Assembly: GCA_028386065.3 (NCBI GenBank)
Contig: JAKUCV010003137.1
Span: 23,548-87,547, forward strand
Reading direction: 5' to 3'
DNA: 64,000 bases
DNA from: Turnera subulata
Taxonomy: Eukaryota; Streptophyta; Magnoliopsida; Malpighiales; Passifloraceae
A model generated the notes under the pieces. That model was not told the origin of the DNA. It ran no database searches and worked only from the letters and a program-made list of their open reading frames with translations. Position numbers and translations under genes: made by a program. Of the stretch, positions 1 through 10,923 are shown piece after piece (position 1 is the first letter of the stretch; each line of letters opens with the position of its first letter).

Positions 1-180
1 CGGCTTCGGATGATTACAAGGTCTCTATGTAGCGACCTATGGTAACCTCATTTGGTTATTCTATGTATGTCGCAAGCACAGGATTTAAGTCCAATTAATT
101 TTTAGTCCAAGTTTTGTTTGATGTTTGATCTTTCTTGCAAATTGCAAATTGTTATGTCTTCTACATTCATTGGATGCTAT
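1..180 (+). pseudogene. Type II F-box gene remnant plus its 3' flank
   Basis: The first 30 bases encode the tail of the conserved FGYDSASDDYKV motif of this F-box family. They run directly into TGTAGCGACCTATGG and the following sequence, which matches the 3' flank of the type II genes at 27670-27800 and 50755-50880 (same GTCGCAAGCAC and GTCCAATTAATT blocks). The C-terminal half of the coding region is therefore deleted, joining mid-gene to 3' flank. The gene may begin left of the window. Identification is by similarity inside the window only. Confidence 0.6.
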
Positions 181-900
181 CACATAGGGGTGTAAGCGAG
201 TCAAGCTACTCGCGAGTAATTCGAGATCGGCTCGGCAAATAGTCGAACTCGTCTCGACTTTATAGAGCTCGAGCTTCCATTACACAGCTCGTTAAGCTGG
301 CGAGCTTAATGGAGCTTTCAGTAAAACCTAAACTTTTATTACATTCTATATGGATTGGGCTTCACCATTCTTTTAAACTCCAATGAACTATTTCCCAAGT
401 CAAAGCCCATTGGTAATGCCCCGTTTGATTTATATTACAAAATTAAACACAGCCCAACCCCAAGCCCTAAAACTAATTATTAACCTGATAATTGATATAG
501 ATAAGCTGAAATAAAAGGAAGCAAACGAATTAGGTCGTGTTTTTCAAACCCTTATCTCTTTCATAGTATCGCCGTCATCCTTCAAGTCATCACTTTCAGC
601 CTCTATGCATCGGTTAAAGCCGCACCACCGCACCAGTCACGTCGACGGCTCTAGCTCCGCCCACACTGTTCGCGAATCTCATCTTGTCCTCGAAGTCTTT
701 CACGCTGGAGCCGTTTAGAACGCTCACCTCCCTTCTGCCCCTTCAAGTTTTGTTCATATCCCTGATTTATACGAGTCCCACTCCTAATGAATCTTAGACC
801 AAGATTCATATAAATCCTCACCCTATCCTATACCCCGATTTTCTACCCTCTCTGCTGTTGAGTTCCTCCAGTAATCTCCTCTGGTACTTCGTTAACTGCT
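181..900. other. Gene-free stretch with a GGGGTGTAAGCGAGTC-type repeat
   Basis: No supportable gene. From about 187 the sequence reads GGGGTGTAAGCGAGTC followed by several GAGCTCGAGCT-like and GCTCGTTAAGCT stretches. This is the kind of terminal sequence seen on many plant non-autonomous DNA elements, but I could not find a matching inverted end or a target duplication. The 540-900 part is C-rich on the plus strand and could be an old 5' UTR or captured exon. It shows no recognisable product. Confidence 0.25.
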
Positions 901-953
901 GTGTTTTTGTTGTTTCAATTGTTCATTTTCCCAATATGTTTCGAGCTCGAGTC

Positions 954-1013
954 CAATTATAAGCTCTCTCTTTGCAAAGAAAGACATCAGAGAGGGTGGG
1001 GCATGTCAATCCA
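954..1013 (+). promoter_or_regulatory. Conserved F-box leader just upstream of the ATG
   Basis: AATTATAAGCTCTCTCTTTG followed by CAAAGAAAGACATCAGAG precedes the start codon. The same leader, with small changes, stands before the starts at 5211, 14177, 16457, 26373, 28563, 41384, 49494 and 52126 (abbreviated in the last). It contains the palindrome CTTTGCAAAG and CT repeats. By inference it is 5' UTR or core promoter; no transcript start can be shown. Confidence 0.4.
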
Positions 1014-2279
1014 ATGGCTACTAGCGGAAATCTGCCGTCGTCATCGTCAGGCTTATCAAACAAACGAAAGAGAGAGGACAGGCGGCTGCTTGTTGATGAA
1101 GCAACCTCCACCAATAATTGTGGTCTCCCTCAAGATATTGTGGAGGGGATACTGTCTCTGTTACCCAACGAATCCATTCATCGATTCAGATCGGTCTCCA
1201 AGTCATGGTCCTCTTTGCTTGTCAGTGTAGACTTCCACCAGTTCAGATGCAAATCTGCACCGCCGGCAGAGACGATCCTCCGCGTCTTAAGGCTGCCGCC
1301 CAATCACTCCATATCCGGTAGCGGATATTATCGTTGTCGTTCTACTTCTCCTTCTGATCATGCTTTTGCATTATCATCATATTATCCTCCTGACGCTCAA
1401 AAGCTTTGCTTCAGGAGCTTTGTGGGATCTTGCAATGGATTAGTTTGTCTGGAAAATAATAATCGCTCTATGCGGGAAATAGATGTATGCAATCCTTTCA
1501 CGGGTTTATACAGGAAATTGCCAGATTGTATGTCCTGGTTAGATCGGACTTATGCCCTTGGTTTCGGGTATGATTCGGCGTCGGATGATTACAAGGTCGT
1601 TATAGCTACATGGAATAATTATGGTGGAGACAGGGTTGATATTTTCTCCCTGAAAGCAGGTTCCTGGAAAGAGGTGGAAAACCCTGCAAGAGAGTTGCGA
1701 CGTCGTAGTAGAGAGAGAATGGGTCTCTTCTTGAATGGAGCACTTCATTGGGAATGCAAGAGTAGGAAAGATGGTTCAACAAAGATCATAGCTTTCGATT
1801 TGGACAAGGAGAAGTTTTATGATGTCCCCCTGCCGCCAACGAGTCAACAACAGCTTTCACCACTTAATTATGATTACAAATACAAAGGGATGGGAGTTGT
1901 TGGGGAATATCTGTGTGTCAGCTTTTATGAAACTGATCGGCGTCAAGCAAATATTGTCTGGGTAATGAAGGAATACTGCAATGAGGCGTCGTGGGTTCAC
2001 TTTGTTTCATATTCTCGTCATGGAAATCGTGAGGTTACCTATGTGCCCAACTCCATACCACCAAGATCTGCCAAAGATGGTGGATACATAATGCTTCAAT
2101 ATTCCACGGGATGTATCGATGTACTAAAGTGGATTAATAATAATAATAATAATAATCCTGATGAAGCTGAAGGACAACAAGCCAAGACGATTAAATTCTA
2201 CTCGGGATACGATAGCTTCACGTCCGTACAGTACACAGATGCTTTAACCTCTCCCTACGCTTCTACAGGCATCCGTTGA
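1014..2279 (+). CDS. F-box protein with F-box-associated domain (type I), intact
   Basis: Probable substrate receptor of an SCF-type E3 ubiquitin ligase. The F-box would bind SKP1/ASK and the C-terminal region would choose the target. The reading frame opens at 972, but the ATG at 1014 (MATSGN) is the start shared by all paralogues, giving 421 aa. Residues 16-21 are a basic NKRKRE patch. The F-box spans about 38-80 (LPQDIVEGIL, HRFRSVSKSW). The associated domain of the TIGR01640/FBA type follows: SCNGLVCLE at 139-147, NPFTGLYRKLP about 160-170, FGYDSASDDYKV about 184-195, then FSLKAGSWKEVE, LFLNGALHW, FDLDKEKFYDVP and VWVMKEYCNEASWVHF. Residues 375-381 are a run of seven asparagines from an AAT microsatellite. 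It is the only fully open type I copy in the window. Kelch repeats are not evident, although such genes are often labelled F-box/kelch. The biological target is unknown. Confidence 0.9.
   Translation: MATSGNLPSSSSGLSNKRKREDRRLLVDEATSTNNCGLPQDIVEGILSLLPNESIHRFRSVSKSWSSLLVSVDFHQFRCKSAPPAETILRVLRLPPNHSISGSGYYRCRSTSPSDHAFALSSYYPPDAQKLCFRSFVGSCNGLVCLENNNRSMREIDVCNPFTGLYRKLPDCMSWLDRTYALGFGYDSASDDYKVVIATWNNYGGDRVDIFSLKAGSWKEVENPARELRRRSRERMGLFLNGALHWECKSRKDGSTKIIAFDLDKEKFYDVPLPPTSQQQLSPLNYDYKYKGMGVVGEYLCVSFYETDRRQANIVWVMKEYCNEASWVHFVSYSRHGNREVTYVPNSIPPRSAKDGGYIMLQYSTGCIDVLKWINNNNNNNPDEAEGQQAKTIKFYSGYDSFTSVQYTDALTSPYASTGIR
2136..2156 (+). repeat. (AAT)7 microsatellite inside the F-box CDS
   Basis: Seven AAT codons in frame encode seven asparagines near the C-terminus. 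The paralogues carry two or three Asn at this point (INNNP, IDNNP or INDNP), so the tract has expanded in this copy only. Confidence 0.9.
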
Positions 2280-3257
2280 TCAAGAAATTCTTGAAACATC
2301 CATGGCATGTGTTCATGTTTTCAGTTTTACTTGTAATTTTCCATTAATTTCCTTTGTCTGACTGACCATAAAGTTTCTTTTTCTACGATCGTCTCTGATT
2401 AGAGCAGCCTTGAGGCGTTTGTGTTTTCCAACACAACTAGTTTATTAGGAGGAGCCTGCATATTTGTGGAGGTTTCGTAAACCTTTTTTTTTTCTTGTTC
2501 CTTTTATTATGATCCACCATTAAACTATTCGCGTATTACACAGGCCTTTGTTGGCGTTTTCCTGTGTTTTTTATAGCATAATACAGTGTAACTTGTTGAT
2601 ATTTTTTTTCTGAAAAAAAAAAGTTAAATACACAATAACCTACCAAACCAAATCTTATACACTAAATTTATTGTTTTTTTCCTGTTGTAAATGTGAATTA
2701 TATATTTTATTGATTTTTTTACAATTTCAATGCTTTTTTTAAATAAAATCAGAGACTATATTTAATAGTATAAAAGTCCCGATAGAATTGAAATCATCCT
2801 TTCAAACATATGATTACCATACGGTTGACTGCCAATGTGGAGTTGACTCAAATGGGAAGGGAAGGGACTTGGTTCTGGGTTCGAGTTTTTGCATACCGAA
2901 GTGAGTTTTGGAGAAGTAATTAATGGCTCTTTGAAGTTGTGAAAAAAATTGATTCAAAATGAATTCTGGACAAAAAGCTGTGTGGCCCTTCGATCGAAGT
3001 ACACAAGTTTTTTTTCAATTTTTTCAGATTTCGAGTTAGAAAACTGATACTTTGTAGACTAGCTAGATTACAACAGCCACGAGGCATATGCGTATTCCAG
3101 GTGGGAGGTTGCATATTTGAGGAGGTTTCTTTTTTTTTTTTTTTCCTTGTTCCTCTTATTTGTAATCCGTGTATCACACAGGTCTCTGGTGTTTCTGTAT
3201 ATAAATTCCCTTTGTTTTTTTTTTTTTTGAACTGTTGATCAGCGTCCATTAGACATT
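2280..3257 (+). other. 3' flank of the type I gene; duplicated elsewhere
   Basis: No gene. The first 270 bases match the 3' flanks of the copies ending at 20445, 35988 and 53454 (ACCATAAAGTTT, then AGGAGCCTGCATATTTGTGG). The stretch 3095-3240 repeats the same GCATATTTGAGGAGGTTTCT and TCTGGTGTTTCTGTATATAA words and matches 36230-36330. It is therefore 3' UTR followed by duplicated intergenic DNA. The middle is AT-rich and featureless. Confidence 0.5.
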
Positions 3258-3605
3258 GTTTGGGCGGCCAAGGAATACTGCAATGAGGCATCCTGGGTAC
3301 ACTTTATTGAATATACACAAAATTGGAATTGATATGGCAACCTATATATGTGTCCGACTTCAAACCAAAGACGGTAGACGCATGATAGTAGTACAAGATT
3401 GTGAAGGACATGTGGATATATACTAAAGGGGGGATAGCAAGAGGATTGAATCCCACTGACACAATCGAGAATGGGAGGCACATGCATGTACAGAAGCTCT
3501 ATTCTCTCCCTATGCTTCGCAGTAGGTCGATCAAGGATTTCCCTTCTAATTTGCTATTAATTTCATTATGTCAGCCGGTTCGACTAAGATGTGGCTTACA
3601 CATAT
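3258..3605 (+). pseudogene. F-box C-terminal fragment (degenerate)
   Basis: The plus strand reads VW-AKEYCNEASWVHF with a changed residue, then breaks frame. It continues with words equivalent to DYVCDFVP-like and GG(R/Y)M, and ends in CTCTCCCTATGCTTC, the usual TSPYAS codons. No F-box or ATG is present. A sister fragment with the same flanks lies at 36345-36637, so both descend from one duplicated relic. Confidence 0.6.
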
Positions 3606-4287
3606 GATGCCGTAGCGTCAGAAACCTTGTCACGTCATTATTTTTCACCGGATTCTGACTAGAGGGACCAAAACAGCCCAACTAGGGAGATAGAGAGATG
3701 AAAAGAAACTAAAATATAATAAAGGGATGAATTCTAATTTTAGTATCCAACATATAGATTAAACAAGTCTTTAATCCAATTGTCTTGAACTGAAGAGCAA
3801 AAGGATCGCCCTTTCCCTATCCACATCGTTTTCGCGCGAAATAGTTTTCGCACAGGAGAACTTATAAGAATGTAATTTTAAAAATTTATAATTTATAAAT
3901 ATATTAATTAAAAATTTATTAATCAATTACAAGAAATTGAATTCTACGATTTAACCTTTAAGATTGAAATTTGGAAAAAAAACAAAATTGGCTCAAAGTG
4001 AGTTCCGGTTATGAAGTTATGGCATTTTAAAATTTTTGATAATTTTTCGACATAGTTTTTTACCATTAGTTTAAATTTTAATATAATAGTGGAGATTCAT
4101 AGATCATGTCTAAAGATGAAAAAAAGCAGACGCAAAATTAACGAGTTCTTTGCTTAATATATATATTATCAAAATTTTGCCTCCCTTCCATCAAAAACAT
4201 CGAGAGAAAGTGTTTATAATTATACGAATGTGTTAAGTCGGCACTGTCTGACGAATCCAAAACCCTACGGGAAAAGAATTGTAAAAA
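3606..4287 (+). promoter_or_regulatory. Conserved upstream block of the copy at 5211
   Basis: No gene. From about 3960 the sequence matches the upstream regions of other copies (AAATTGGCTCAAAGTGAGTTCC, TTAAATTTTAATATAAT, GTGTTAAGTCGG, TGACGAATCCAAAACCC, GGGAAAAGAATTGTAA). The block is cut at 4287 by the foldback element that follows. It shares its beginning with 22555-22808, 28205-28500, 49190-49440 and 51190-52072. Confidence 0.45.
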
Positions 4288-5147
4288 CAATAATGCTAGA
4301 GTTACAAAGATTTTTTTACTAAGAGACTTTTACAAACATATGTGGCAAGTGTTCATTGGATGAATTTATTTATATTCCATATCTTCTTTTTTTTTATTTA
4401 TTATTTCTTTAATTAGAGTTTTTATTATAAAAACATTTTCTCACAAGATTTTGACAATTTCTTTTCTTTCCAAATTACGTTTTTATTCTTTCCTTTTTTC
4501 TATCTTTATTATCTCTTTCCCTTCCTGCGCCACCTTCCCTTCCAATCCATCTTTTTATTCTTTTTTTTTTAAAAAATATCCCTAGGTTAGGGTTCGATTT
4601 TCACTATCTCTCTTTTTAAAAAAAAAGAAGTTCTGTTTACTTCTTCTCTTTATTAAATGTAAGGTTTTATTTTTCATCATAATATATTGATGTGGAGTTT
4701 AACATGCATGTAAGTTAATCTATTAACATAAAAAGTGGAAAAATAGTGAGATAAATTTGGGAGAGGAAGGAGATATGAAAAAATAATAAATGAAAAGATA
4801 ATACCACAAATTTGAAAAAAGAAGGAAATAAAAAATGGGATGGAAAGAGATAGTAAAGATCATTGAACGCTTTTTCTCAAAAAAAAAAAAAAAAATCTTT
4901 GAACGCTAATACATACGAGAAAGGAAAATATTTGAGTAGGGGCATACGTAAAAAAGGGATCTAAAAAGGAAAAAAAATTGTCAAAATCTTGTGAGAAGAT
5001 TTTTTTATAATAAAAACTCTAATTATAGAAATAATTAATAAAAGAAGAGATGATGTAGAATATGAATAAATTCATCCAATGAACACTTGCCACATATGTT
5101 TGTAAAAGTCTCTTAGTAAGAAAATCTTTGTAACTCTAGCATTATTG
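4288..5147. mobile_element. Non-autonomous Mutator-type foldback element with 9-bp TSD
   Basis: The ends are exact inverted copies starting CAATAATGCTAGAGTTACAA. Similarity runs about 180 bp inward on each side (4288 to about 4465, and about 4970 to 5147) with scattered differences. The nonanucleotide TTGTAAAAA flanks it on both sides (4279-4287 and 5148-5156). Long terminal inverted repeats plus a 9-bp duplication are the signature of Mutator-like elements. The interior of about 500 bp is AT-rich and non-coding. It landed in the conserved block upstream of the F-box copy at 5211, separating that block from the leader and ATG. Confidence 0.88.
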
Positions 5148-5210
5148 TTGTAAAAATATATATTAAGCTCTCTCTTTGCAGGAAAAGACATAAGGGTGGG
5201 GCATATTCCA

Positions 5211-5619
5211 ATGGCTGCTAGGGGAAATCAGTCGTCGTGGTCGTTGTCGTTGTTAGGCTCATCGAACGAAGGAAAGAGAGACGAGAGGAGGCCGCTTGTT
5301 GATGAAGCAAAGACAGGTACCTCCACCAATAATTGTCATCGATATCTACCTCCACAGATTGTGGAGGAGATTCTGTGTCTGTTACCCAACAAATCCATTC
5401 ATCGATTCAGATCGCTCTCCATGTCATGGTCCTCTTTGCTAGTCAGTGTAGATTTCCACCGGTTACGACGCAATTCTACGCCGCCGGCGGAGACGATCCT
5501 CCGCTTCTTAAAGCTGCTTCAAAAGTGTTCCGGCGGAGACTATCATGGTTTTGGATATCATCACGCATTCACTCCGCGTTCTCTTTCTCCTTCTCATGGT
5601 TTTGGAATATCATCATATT
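5211..5619 (+). pseudogene. Type I F-box gene, 5' part, cut by LINE A
   Basis: Starts at the conserved ATG (MAARGN), has a complete F-box at about residues 44-87 (LPPQIVEEIL, HRFRSLSMSW), and runs to GFGISSY, where the LINE poly-T begins. The downstream part resumes at 10924. The last 12 bases, TATCATCATATT (5608-5619), are the target duplication. The open frame continues 32 bases into the LINE and stops at 5651, so a transcript could only give an F-box-only protein of about 146 aa. It has no substrate domain. Confidence 0.88.
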
Positions 5620-5740
5620 TTTTTTTTTATGAAACGATTGGATTTCATTGAGGTACACAGTATTACATAACCACGACAGTCATCCAAAGGATGACACAGA
5701 AGCCTGCTCAGATTGCCTACACAGACCCTTTCTTTATATC

Positions 5741-8700
5741 TTATACATACTTGACCTTACAAACTGGGCCTCTCCATGACTTAATACAATCCGAACATAT
5801 AAAAACAGCTGTAAGATCAAATGGAAATTCCGGGTTGTTGGCCTTGATCCATGAAAAAGATCCCCGTAGAATAGCATCAAAGATCTTGCCCCAATCTGCA
5901 CCCGTTGATTTAAAGATTAGGTTGTTTCTACTCAGCCATATATTCCACATGGCATTGTAGAATATAACAGTCCATCCAGCTCTAGAGCTTGTTGATATTT
6001 CCAATCCCATCCATCCAGCAAATAAGTCCTCAAAGCGTCTTGGTACACACCACGATACTCCCCACCACCTGCACAATGCACTCCATAGGCGCCACACTGG
6101 TTTGCAATGTATGAACAAATGATCCCTACATTCAACCTCCTGCTCACAGAAGGGACACATCGCATCCTCACTTCTAATGATATTGTTTTGTAGAAGAATT
6201 GATCGAACAGCCACACCATTATGTAAAACCATCCACATAAAACATTCAATTTTTGGTGGGGCGCACCTCATCCACACCCATGGTTTGGCCGCCCTTGAAT
6301 TCTGCCCATGAAATGCTAAATCGTACCCAGATTTAACTGAGCATATTCCATCTTTGCTTTTGGACCATATCCATTTATCAGTTTTATGCTCAATCAATCT
6401 CACATCTGCCACTCTTCGTTTGAATTGCTCCAATTCCTCCTCTTCCGAGACAAAAAGCCGTCTTCTCCAATTTAATTTTCATCTCCATTCCCCACTTTCG
6501 AACTTCAAAATCTCATTTAATGCAGCAGTTTTATTCATAGAAATAGAGAATAAACGGGGAAAAGCAGACATCAGCGGCCCCTCCACCATCCATCGATCAG
6601 TCCATGCCTTACATCTTGAACCATCTCCTACCTTAATAAGCATATTGTCATGTATCATTCTTGACCCATCCCCCATAGCCTCCCCTGTCTTCAAAACATT
6701 TTTCCAAATACTAGACACACCATTCTCACTAAAAACAGGAAAAGAGGAATCTGAATGCTCTAGATAGTTATCTCTAATCAACGTTATCCACATAGGAGCA
6801 TGCTGCACATTTGGTTCGTGATCTAAGAACCTCCACAGCCACTTAAACAAAAGGCTTCGGTTCTTTGCCAATATATTCTCAATTCCCAATCCTCCGTACT
6901 CTTTTGGTTTTGCTATCTTCTCCCATGCTACCAAACACATTTTCCTTCTCTCACTGCTCCCATTCCACAGAAATCTTCTCTGTATACGCTCAATCCTTTT
7001 AGCAACTCCTATTGGGATTCTGAACATGGACAAAAAATAGATTGGCAAGTTAGAAAGAACCGCCCGGATGAGAGCGACCCTGCCTCCAAGTGATAGAAAT
7101 TTTCCTTTCCAATTGGCAAGTTGACTTTGGATTCTTGATATAATAGGGTCCCAAGCTGTCTTTTTCCAGATGTTTGAACCTAGTGGAATGCCAAGATAGT
7201 TAAGCGGTAAATGCTCAGCCTTGCTTAGCAATGCTCCTGCTAATTCATTGGTTCGTTGATTGGTGATGTTAATCCCCACAATGCTACTTTTGTGAAAATT
7301 AATGCTGAGGCCTGCAAGCACCTCAAAGCTCCTCAAGCATCTTTTTAAATTCTTCAAAGATTCCAGGTCATCCGGGGAAAAGAAAATGGTATCATCTGTG
7401 AATTGGAGAAGAGGAGACACTGTTTGACCGCATTCTACCTTCCTGATCAGCCCTAAGTTTACAGCCTTATTCACCAATACATTCAGACCTTCGGCAACCA
7501 TATTGAAAAGAAAGGGAGACAAGGGATCTCCTTGTTTCAAGCCTCTACATGTGACAAATTCCTCTGATGGACTTCCATTGATTAACACTGCCAGTTTTGC
7601 CGGGCGTAGGCAGCCCCAAATCCATTTTCTCCATCTCCTTCCGAACCCCATAGCCTCCATTAATCCTATAAGAAAGGTCCATGAAACTGAATCATATGCT
7701 TTCCTAAAATCTATCTTCCATAATACCGCCTTCTCTTTCCTCAACTTCAATAGATGGACTATTTCCGAGGCAGAAAGAGCACAGTCCAAAGTTGATCTTC
7801 CCTCCACAAAGGGAAACTGATTTTCACTTATAATGCTGTGCATCACCGTTTTGACCCTTCTCGCAAGTGCTTTCGCCACGACCTTATATATCCCATGGAT
7901 TAGACAAATTGGTCTATAATCATCAAGAGTTTCAGCATCGTTCTTTTTTGGTATGAGAGTAATGAACCCCCTGTTGGTTCCTTTTGGTAGCCTTCCATCC
8001 ATAAAAAACTCATTGACAATAGTCATCAAATCATCTCCCACAACCTCCCAGGCCCTCTTGTAGAAATTAAAATTAAACCCATCAGGGCCTGGAGCTTTGT
8101 CTCCATCACACTCCCAAACTGCCTCTTTAATCTCTTCCTTCTGAAAAGGCCTCTCCAAAATTTCTGCTTGTTCCGTGGAAATTCGTTTTGCAGGGATATT
8201 CCCCCATAAAAGTCGACTTGTAGGCACCGCCTTGAATAGATCTTCAAAATATCTCTTGGCAGCGCTCTTGACCTCCACCGGTTCTTTAATGATGCTATTG
8301 CCCTCCTTTATTTGTTGAATGGAGTTTCTCCTTCCCCTGTTGTAGGCGGATAAATGAAAAAACTTAGTATTTCTATCTCCCAGGGACAGCTCAGTTAATC
8401 TGGACTTTTGGCGCCACATGCTTTCTTGATGTCTCCTCTGCTTATCCAGATCCACTTTCCAAACTTTCATTTGTGCACATTCCTCTTCAGTTAGACTTCT
8501 AATATCAGTTAAGCGGTCCATAGAGTCAATTTTCTGTTTTAGATCATTTATTCCCTCCTCAACATTCCCAAAAACACCCTTATTCCATTCCTTGAGCAAA
8601 ATTTTGATGCACCCAAGTTTTCGGATTAGGCTATGTTTTCCAGGGAATCTGATTCCAGCTTCCACCCACACCCTTTTCAAAGCCTCATTGAATTCACTAT

Positions 8701-9422
8701 GCGTCAACCAGCAATTCATAAATTTGAAAGGCGACGTCTCCAGTCCTACTGTTGCTGGGCAAGTATATTTGGTTTGCTTTCAGCCCATAACTTAATTGAT
8801 GGGAACAAAGTGAACCATACCGGGTCAAAGAACGCCCTATCAATCTTGCTTGCTGATTTTGCATTACCCCATGTAAACTTTCTACCCTGCAATTCCACTT
8901 CACACAGCTCAGTAGATGAGATAAAATTGGATAATGCCCTTGCACCTCTGTTGCGAATTCTTCCACTTGATCTCTCTACAAAGGAAAGAATCTCAATGAA
9001 ATCACCAATTACCACCATGGCAAAGGCACCCTTCGCATCCTCTCTAGCAGCTCCTCCCATAACAAGTTCCTTTCCTTCACATTATTTGGTCCATAGACTC
9101 CACAAATTGCTATCTTAACACCCCCCGGTACTTCTCCTTCCACTGATATCCAATTCCTCCCCGCCTCACGTCCACTAGAACTGAGAAAAATTATGTCCCA
9201 GAGGAGTGTTAGTCCCCCCGAGTATCCAGTAGCACCCACCTCCATAAACTCAAACCGACCTCCTCCCCAAACCCGTGTGTACTCTGCCATTCCCCAACCC
9301 GAGCACTTAGTTTCGCACAAAAACACAAGTTTCGTGCTCACCCTCCCTATCAACTTCTTAATGCTATTTTGCTTATGGGTTGACCCAATTCCTCTACAAT
9401 TCCAAGCCAAAAAACTGAACAT
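5741..9422 (-). pseudogene. LINE A ORF2 (endonuclease-reverse transcriptase), broken
   Basis: Begins MFSFLAWNCRGIGS (APE-type endonuclease, ETK motif). It changes frame at about 9010-9060 and again at about 8720-8750. A long open part, 8719 to 6479, carries the reverse transcriptase: DKAPGPDGFN, DDYRPICLIH, LKQGDPLSPF and the active-site box FTDD (usual form FADD or YADD). A TGA at 6479-6481 interrupts the frame. The same frame continues 6433-5741 with the zf-RVT cysteine/histidine region (CPFCEQEVECRDHLFIHC) and the usual WWGV and SRNNLIF motifs. In life it would nick target DNA and copy the LINE RNA. Confidence 0.9.
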
Positions 9423-9471
9423 GATAGATATAGTGTTTCGCAGAAAACACTAACCTTAAGTCATCTCAGCT

Positions 9472-10911
9472 TTACAGCTCTGCTCTTGACGCTACCCATT
9501 CTGCTCCTTCTTTGTTTACCAGGCTTTCGACTTGCTCCTCAACCTTCTCAGCATCTCCCTCTACTTCAAGCCCCAAGTCCCGAGCAATAGCCATAGTCTT
9601 GTCAACCTCCATTGATTTGAATGAGAACGTCGATTGATCCTTGGCAGTTTTCCTCCTATTACCAGTTGCTATGTCACAATCTTGCGTGGTGCTATCTCCT
9701 GATTGTAGTGATCGCAGCCCCTCCCTTGTGATTTTGTTTATCTTCTTTATCTTTCCCATGTTCTTGAGTCGTGGGCATCTGTTAGCCTTAGCACTTTCCC
9801 TTAAGAATTTAAAGTGCCTTTCTAAAGTTTTTAAAGATATATCCACTCCATCCACCTTGATTATTCGTACATCCTCACTTGTGGGGTTTGATTTTTCCAA
9901 CCCACGATCCCTGTGAGATATCCCAATTATACCCTGATTTTCTTCTTCCACATTGGACTCAATCTCCGGGCCCAACTTCCTGGACCTTTTCCACATTCAT
10001 ATCACTGGTACCCACTGAGGCTTCACCCAGCCCATTTGAGGCTTCACCCGGCCCATTGTTCAATGATACAGATAAGCTGGTGTTCTTATCATCGTTAGAC
10101 CCCACAAGGTTTGCCACGCATGCCTTGTTACACCTATCATCACCATGCCCCAAAAGTTCTACCGATTTTCCCGATTATAGGGAACCGTCTCCACGTTGTA
10201 TATGTTGGCTATTTTTTATCCTTTCCAGCCTGGTTTCCTTGGAACTAGTCTCCTTCATTCTCTGCAATTGCCACTGCCCTTGCCCAATAGAAACCAGATT
10301 AGCCTCCACTTCCTCCTCCACTACACCTTTCCCTTTTTCCAAGTATCTGATGGTGTCAAAAATTCGAAAGGGACCCCTGGATAATTCTTGTTTTTCATTT
10401 GGTCCTTCACCCACCCTCTCCTCGCCGACCGGCCTTGGGGTAGCAACTTCTTGTTGAGAACTGTCCCTGTTGTTGCTCGATGAAGAAGCCCATCCTTCCT
10501 TCGGAGTAGCCGAGTCCTTATTCACGCACTGAACTCCTTCCAACCACTGCAATATGATGGTTGTGCTTCCACCACCACGATCTCGTACTCAGATTTAGAA
10601 ATCACAACCTTGAACGTTCTGGCAATAGGCTCCTTTTGAGTCGTCAAGATCTGCACCTTGGCCACCTCTAGATTGTTACATGACTCGAATTCGTTGTGGA
10701 CCTTAATAAATTTTCCGAAACGAACTGCAATTTGTCCGAAGAATTCATTGCACCATGCCTGCGGAGGTACACCAAAAACATTCAGTAGACACCTTGTGTG
10801 AGTTGCACAGTCTCCCAATTCCCATTCCTTCAACACATTGAAACACTCGTTTCTCCATGCCTCTTTGTATTTCAAGCAAGCCTTCATGGCCTCCCTTGAC
10901 TCAAATAGGAT
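9472..10911 (-). pseudogene. LINE A ORF1, 5'-truncated, frameshifted
   Basis: Pieces in several frames: about 10911-10522 (DUF4283-like: FNVLKEWELGD, FGVPPQAWCNEFF), 10552-10175 (polar linker) and 10153-9472. The end, KEGAEWVASRAEL, corresponds to the conserved ORF1 C-terminus of the other LINEs here. The N-terminal RRM present in LINE C is missing because of 5' truncation. It would have been the nucleic-acid-binding ORF1 protein. Confidence 0.72.
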
Positions 10912-10923
10912 TATCATCATATT

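Larger units (their letters stand above)
5620..10911 (-). mobile_element. LINE A, L1-type, 5'-truncated, inserted in an F-box exon
   Basis: The element runs right to left. Its poly-A tail appears as the T-run at 5620-5628, and its 5' end is at 10911 inside ORF1. TATCATCATATT flanks it (5608-5619 and 10912-10923), so this is a clean target-primed insertion of 5.3 kb. The order on the minus strand is ORF1 (C-terminal part), endonuclease, reverse transcriptase, zf-RVT domain and tail. Both ORFs carry frameshifts, and ORF2 has a nonsense codon at 6479-6481, so it is dead. Confidence 0.93.

Noticed and set aside
972..1013. Earlier ATG for the first F-box gene
   Set aside because: The extra 14 codons are the conserved non-coding leader, which is out of frame or stop-containing in paralogues.
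1014..2279. Kelch repeats in the F-box proteins
   Set aside because: The diagnostic double-glycine kelch blades are not seen. The C-terminal region matches the F-box-associated domain type instead.
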